A stretch of DNA of 64,000 bases from Modestobacter sp. VKM Ac-2986 (GTDB lineage Bacteria > Actinomycetota > Actinomycetes > Mycobacteriales > Geodermatophilaceae): contig NZ_JAPVBH010000008.1 of NCBI RefSeq assembly GCF_026967795.1, positions 124,001 through 188,000 on the forward strand, given 5' to 3'. The notes beneath the pieces are model-generated. The model saw only the letters and a list, made by a program, of their open reading frames with translations. It made no database searches and was not told the DNA's origin. Within the stretch, counting starts at the first letter, position 1. The number at the start of each line of letters is the position of its first letter. The position numbers and the translations under genes are program-made. Of the stretch, positions 62,161 to 64,000 are shown in pieces.

Positions 62161-63402
62161 ATGGCAGCGCAGAGCGACCGCTCGTCCGACCCCACCCCCA
62201 CGGAGTCCCACGGCAGCACGGCGGCCGGAGCGCACACCGTCCCCGCCGGCGGCTCGGCGGGCGCCTCCGACATGACCAACCGGATCGTGGCCCCCGACCG
62301 GGACGCCACCAACGCGATCCCGCTCGACCGCGACACGACCCACGCGAGCTCGACCGACCGCGACCCGACCAACGCCATCCCGCTCGACCGGGACTCGACC
62401 GCCGCGATCCCGCTCGACCGGGACGGGACCCACGCGAGCTCGCCCGACCGGGACTCGACCGCCGCGATCCCGGTCGACCGGGACGCGACCAACGCGATCC
62501 AGCCCCAGCGGGACTCGACGGCCGCCCTGCCCGTCGACCGCAGCGGGCACGCCGGCGCCGGGAGCCCGGCCGAGCGCACGAACGCGATCCCGGCCGCCGA
62601 CCGCGGCGCCGAGGCCACCCGGGCGATGCCGGACCGGCCGGCCGCCGGGCTTTCCGCCGACCCGACCGTGCCGCACGGCACGACCGACCCGACGCCCACG
62701 GCCGGGCACTCCACGCTCCCCGCGATGGCCGTGCCGGCGGCCGCCGTGCCCGCGGCGGCAGCAGTCGGCACCCCCGGCGGCACGGACACCGCCCGGCATC
62801 CCCACCCCGAGCCGGACGACGTCCCCGTCGCACCGACCCCTCCGCCCTCCCGCCAGCAGGTGGTGGCCGCGCAGAAGGAGCGCTTCGGCGGCCTCTCCTG
62901 GGGCGCGGCGTTCTTCGGCTGGCTGTCGGCCAACGGCATGGCCGTGCTGCTCATCGCGCTGCTGTCGGCCGCCGGGCTGGCCTTCGGCCTGTCCGACACC
63001 GTCGCCTCGCTCGACCAGGCCGCCGACTCCGCCACCTCGGGCATCGGCCTGGGCGCGGGCATCGCGCTGCTGGTGGCGCTGTTCCTCGCCTACCTCGCCG
63101 GCGGCTACGTGGCCGGGCGGATGGCCCGCTTCAACGGGGCCCGGCAGGGCGTGGCCGTGTGGGTGATCGGCCTGGTGGTCGTCGTCCTGCTGGCGCTGGC
63201 CGGCCTGCTCTTCGGCGCGCAGTACAACGTGCTCGCCCAGCTGGACCTGCCGCGCATCCCGATCGACGAGGGCACCGCCACCACCGCCGGGGCCATCGCC
63301 CTGGTCGCCGTCCTGGTGGCGACGCTGCTCGGCGCCGTCCTCGGTGGCCTGCTCGGCACCCGGTACCACCGCAAGGTCGACCGCGTCGGCTACGACTCCT
63401 GA
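62161..63402 (+). CDS. Four-helix membrane protein with nine decapeptide repeats
   Basis: A 413-residue protein. The N-terminal half (~1-240) is hydrophilic, low in complexity and contains nine consecutive ten-residue repeats at residues 46-130, consensus DRDxTNAIPL or DRDxTHASSP, with strong Asp-Arg-Asp periodicity. The C-terminal part (~245-405) has four membrane helices (MAVLLIALLSAAGLAFGL; GIALLVALFLAYLAGGYV; VAVWVIGLVVVVLLALAGLL; AGAIALVAVLVATLLGAVLG) like small YrzE/DUF3792-type proteins. Function unknown. ATG 62161 has AGGAGG at good spacing. Confidence 0.75.
   Translation: MAAQSDRSSDPTPTESHGSTAAGAHTVPAGGSAGASDMTNRIVAPDRDATNAIPLDRDTTHASSTDRDPTNAIPLDRDSTAAIPLDRDGTHASSPDRDSTAAIPVDRDATNAIQPQRDSTAALPVDRSGHAGAGSPAERTNAIPAADRGAEATRAMPDRPAAGLSADPTVPHGTTDPTPTAGHSTLPAMAVPAAAVPAAAAVGTPGGTDTARHPHPEPDDVPVAPTPPPSRQQVVAAQKERFGGLSWGAAFFGWLSANGMAVLLIALLSAAGLAFGLSDTVASLDQAADSATSGIGLGAGIALLVALFLAYLAGGYVAGRMARFNGARQGVAVWVIGLVVVVLLALAGLLFGAQYNVLAQLDLPRIPIDEGTATTAGAIALVAVLVATLLGAVLGGLLGTRYHRKVDRVGYDS
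62296..62550 (+). repeat. Coding 30-bp tandem repeats
   Basis: Nine consecutive 30-base units within the membrane-protein gene encode DRD-type decapeptides. Units vary at synonymous and non-synonymous sites, alternating NAIPL and HASS or AAIPL types, so the array is not fresh. Confidence 0.8.
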
Positions 63403-63447
63403 GCGGAGTGGATCCGTGCCGGTGACCGGCACGGATCCACTCCACTA
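63400..63447. terminator. Bidirectional hairpin, family B copy 2
   Basis: A perfect 18-bp stem (63405-63422 with 63426-63443) and a TGA loop. The upstream TGA stop (63400-63402) and the reverse-strand TAG stop (63445-63447) directly flank it. Core GGAGTGGATCCGT and loop match copy 1 at 11222-11271, while the inner pairs differ (TGCCGG against TCGCGG) yet stay complementary. Confidence 0.8.
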
Positions 63448-64000
63448 GCGCAGGAGCTTGGACATCCGGCGGTCGGCGAGCGGCTTGCCGCCGGTCTGGC
63501 AGGTCGGGCAGTACTGCAGCGACGTGTCGGCGAAGGACACCTCCCGCACGGTGTCCCCGCACACCGGGCAGGGCAGGCCGGTGCGGGCGTGCACCTGCAG
63601 CCCGGCCCGCTTCTCGCCCTTGAGCGTGGCCGCCCGCTGACCGAGCTGGCGCTCCAGCGCGCCGGTCAGCGTCTCGCGCACCGCGGCGTGCAGCCGGAGC
63701 AGCTCGTCGTCGGTGAGCTTGTCGGCGGACTTGAACGGCGACAGCCGGGCGGCGTGCAGGATCTCGTCGGAGTAGGCGTTGCCGATGCCGGCGAGCACGG
63801 TCTGGTCGGTGAGCGTGCCCTTGAGCTGGGTGTGCCGGCCGGTCAGCAGCGCGCCGAAGGCCTCGGCGTCCAGCTCGAGGGCGTCCGGGCCGAGCCGGGC
63901 GATGCCGGGCACCTCCGACGGTGACCGGACGACGTACACCGCCAGCCCCTTGCGGGTGCCCTGCTCGGTCAGGTCGAAGCCGGAGGGCAGCTCGCCCTCG
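63445..64000 (-). CDS. Fpg/Nei-type DNA glycosylase, 5' end outside window
   Basis: The visible 185 residues are the C-terminal part of a formamidopyrimidine-DNA glycosylase family protein: LTDQTVLAGIGNAYSDEILH (the helix-two-turn-helix with GIGN), LSPFKSADKLTDDELLRL, and a C-terminal zinc finger CPVCGDTVREVSF with YCPTCQT. The N-terminal catalytic proline or glutamate is beyond the window. It removes oxidised bases such as 8-oxoguanine or oxidised pyrimidines; the exact class cannot be decided without the start. Confidence 0.9.
   Translation of the reverse strand, partial: EGELPSGFDLTEQGTRKGLAVYVVRSPSEVPGIARLGPDALELDAEAFGALLTGRHTQLKGTLTDQTVLAGIGNAYSDEILHAARLSPFKSADKLTDDELLRLHAAVRETLTGALERQLGQRAATLKGEKRAGLQVHARTGLPCPVCGDTVREVSFADTSLQYCPTCQTGGKPLADRRMSKLLR

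Noticed and set aside
62296-62550. Regular 30-bp repeats that could suggest a CRISPR array or minisatellite
   Set aside because: Units are contiguous without spacers and all translate in one frame into DRD decapeptides within a well-started gene.

Overview
The window is high-GC DNA (about 75% in the stretch I counted) with many GTG starts, GGAGG-type ribosome binding sites and short gene overlaps. Gene content points to an aerobic soil or rock actinobacterium: an ECF sigma factor resembling mycobacterial SigC, ANTAR and STAS domains, a DUF5926 protein with a SEC-C motif, a manganese catalase, ActP with DUF485, and GH5 and GH6 cellulases. The family Geodermatophilaceae (Blastococcus, Modestobacter, Geodermatophilus) is my best guess, from gene style rather than any marker gene. 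There are no rRNA or tRNA genes, CRISPR arrays, insertion sequences or phage genes that I can see.

Layout. 1-9.9 kb: a truncated TipAS-type MerR regulator, FUSC and MFS transporters, a TfoX-like protein, a methyltransferase, a small STAS-like protein, a DUF3352 protein, arginine deiminase and a secreted GH6 cellulase. 9.9-12.5 kb: a probable copper-linked module (zinc-finger anti-sigma factor with Met/His-rich loops, SigC-like sigma factor, CtaG-like protein with a Met/His-rich N-terminus), followed by an unusual ladder of five inverted repeats at about 32-bp spacing. 12.5-15.8 kb: DUF5926, a P450 and an ANTAR-STAS protein. 15.9-25.1 kb: a complete L-arabinose locus on the minus strand: ChvE/GguA/GguB-type importer, LacI regulator and araB-araD-araA, with two LacI-type operators. 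25.3-30.3 kb: an FtsX/LolD-type exporter and a GH5 glycosidase. 30.3-44.1 kb: acyl-CoA ligase, rhodanese, a PH-domain (YdbS/YdbT) pair, a soluble two-component pair, TetR/membrane protein, Mn-catalase, ActP/DUF485, a Rieske oxygenase with a degenerate second Rieske-like half, a universal stress protein and an MFS exporter.

44.1-51.2 kb is dense in small regulator/oxidoreductase pairs, each with visible operator palindromes (TetR-SDR, TetR-SDR, MarR-aldo/keto reductase). It also carries signs of deletion: an in-frame MMPL-LuxR chimera, a GAF/SpoIIE phosphatase remnant with a frameshift, and a methyltransferase that has lost its stop codon. 51.4-53.6 kb is an AT-richer patch with an SMI1/KNR4 protein and two tiny membrane proteins. 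53.6-60 kb holds a two-component system whose sensor domain is tandemly duplicated, directly followed by an FtsX-type ABC exporter. The end carries an MBL-fold hydrolase, a HAD phosphatase, a four-helix membrane protein with nine decapeptide repeats, and the 3' part of an Fpg/Nei DNA glycosylase.

Two families of dispersed intergenic hairpins recur just after stop codons. One has five copies whose stem arms change in a compensatory way. The other has two copies with a shared stem and an identical TGA loop, sitting between convergent genes so that the stop codons border the stem.
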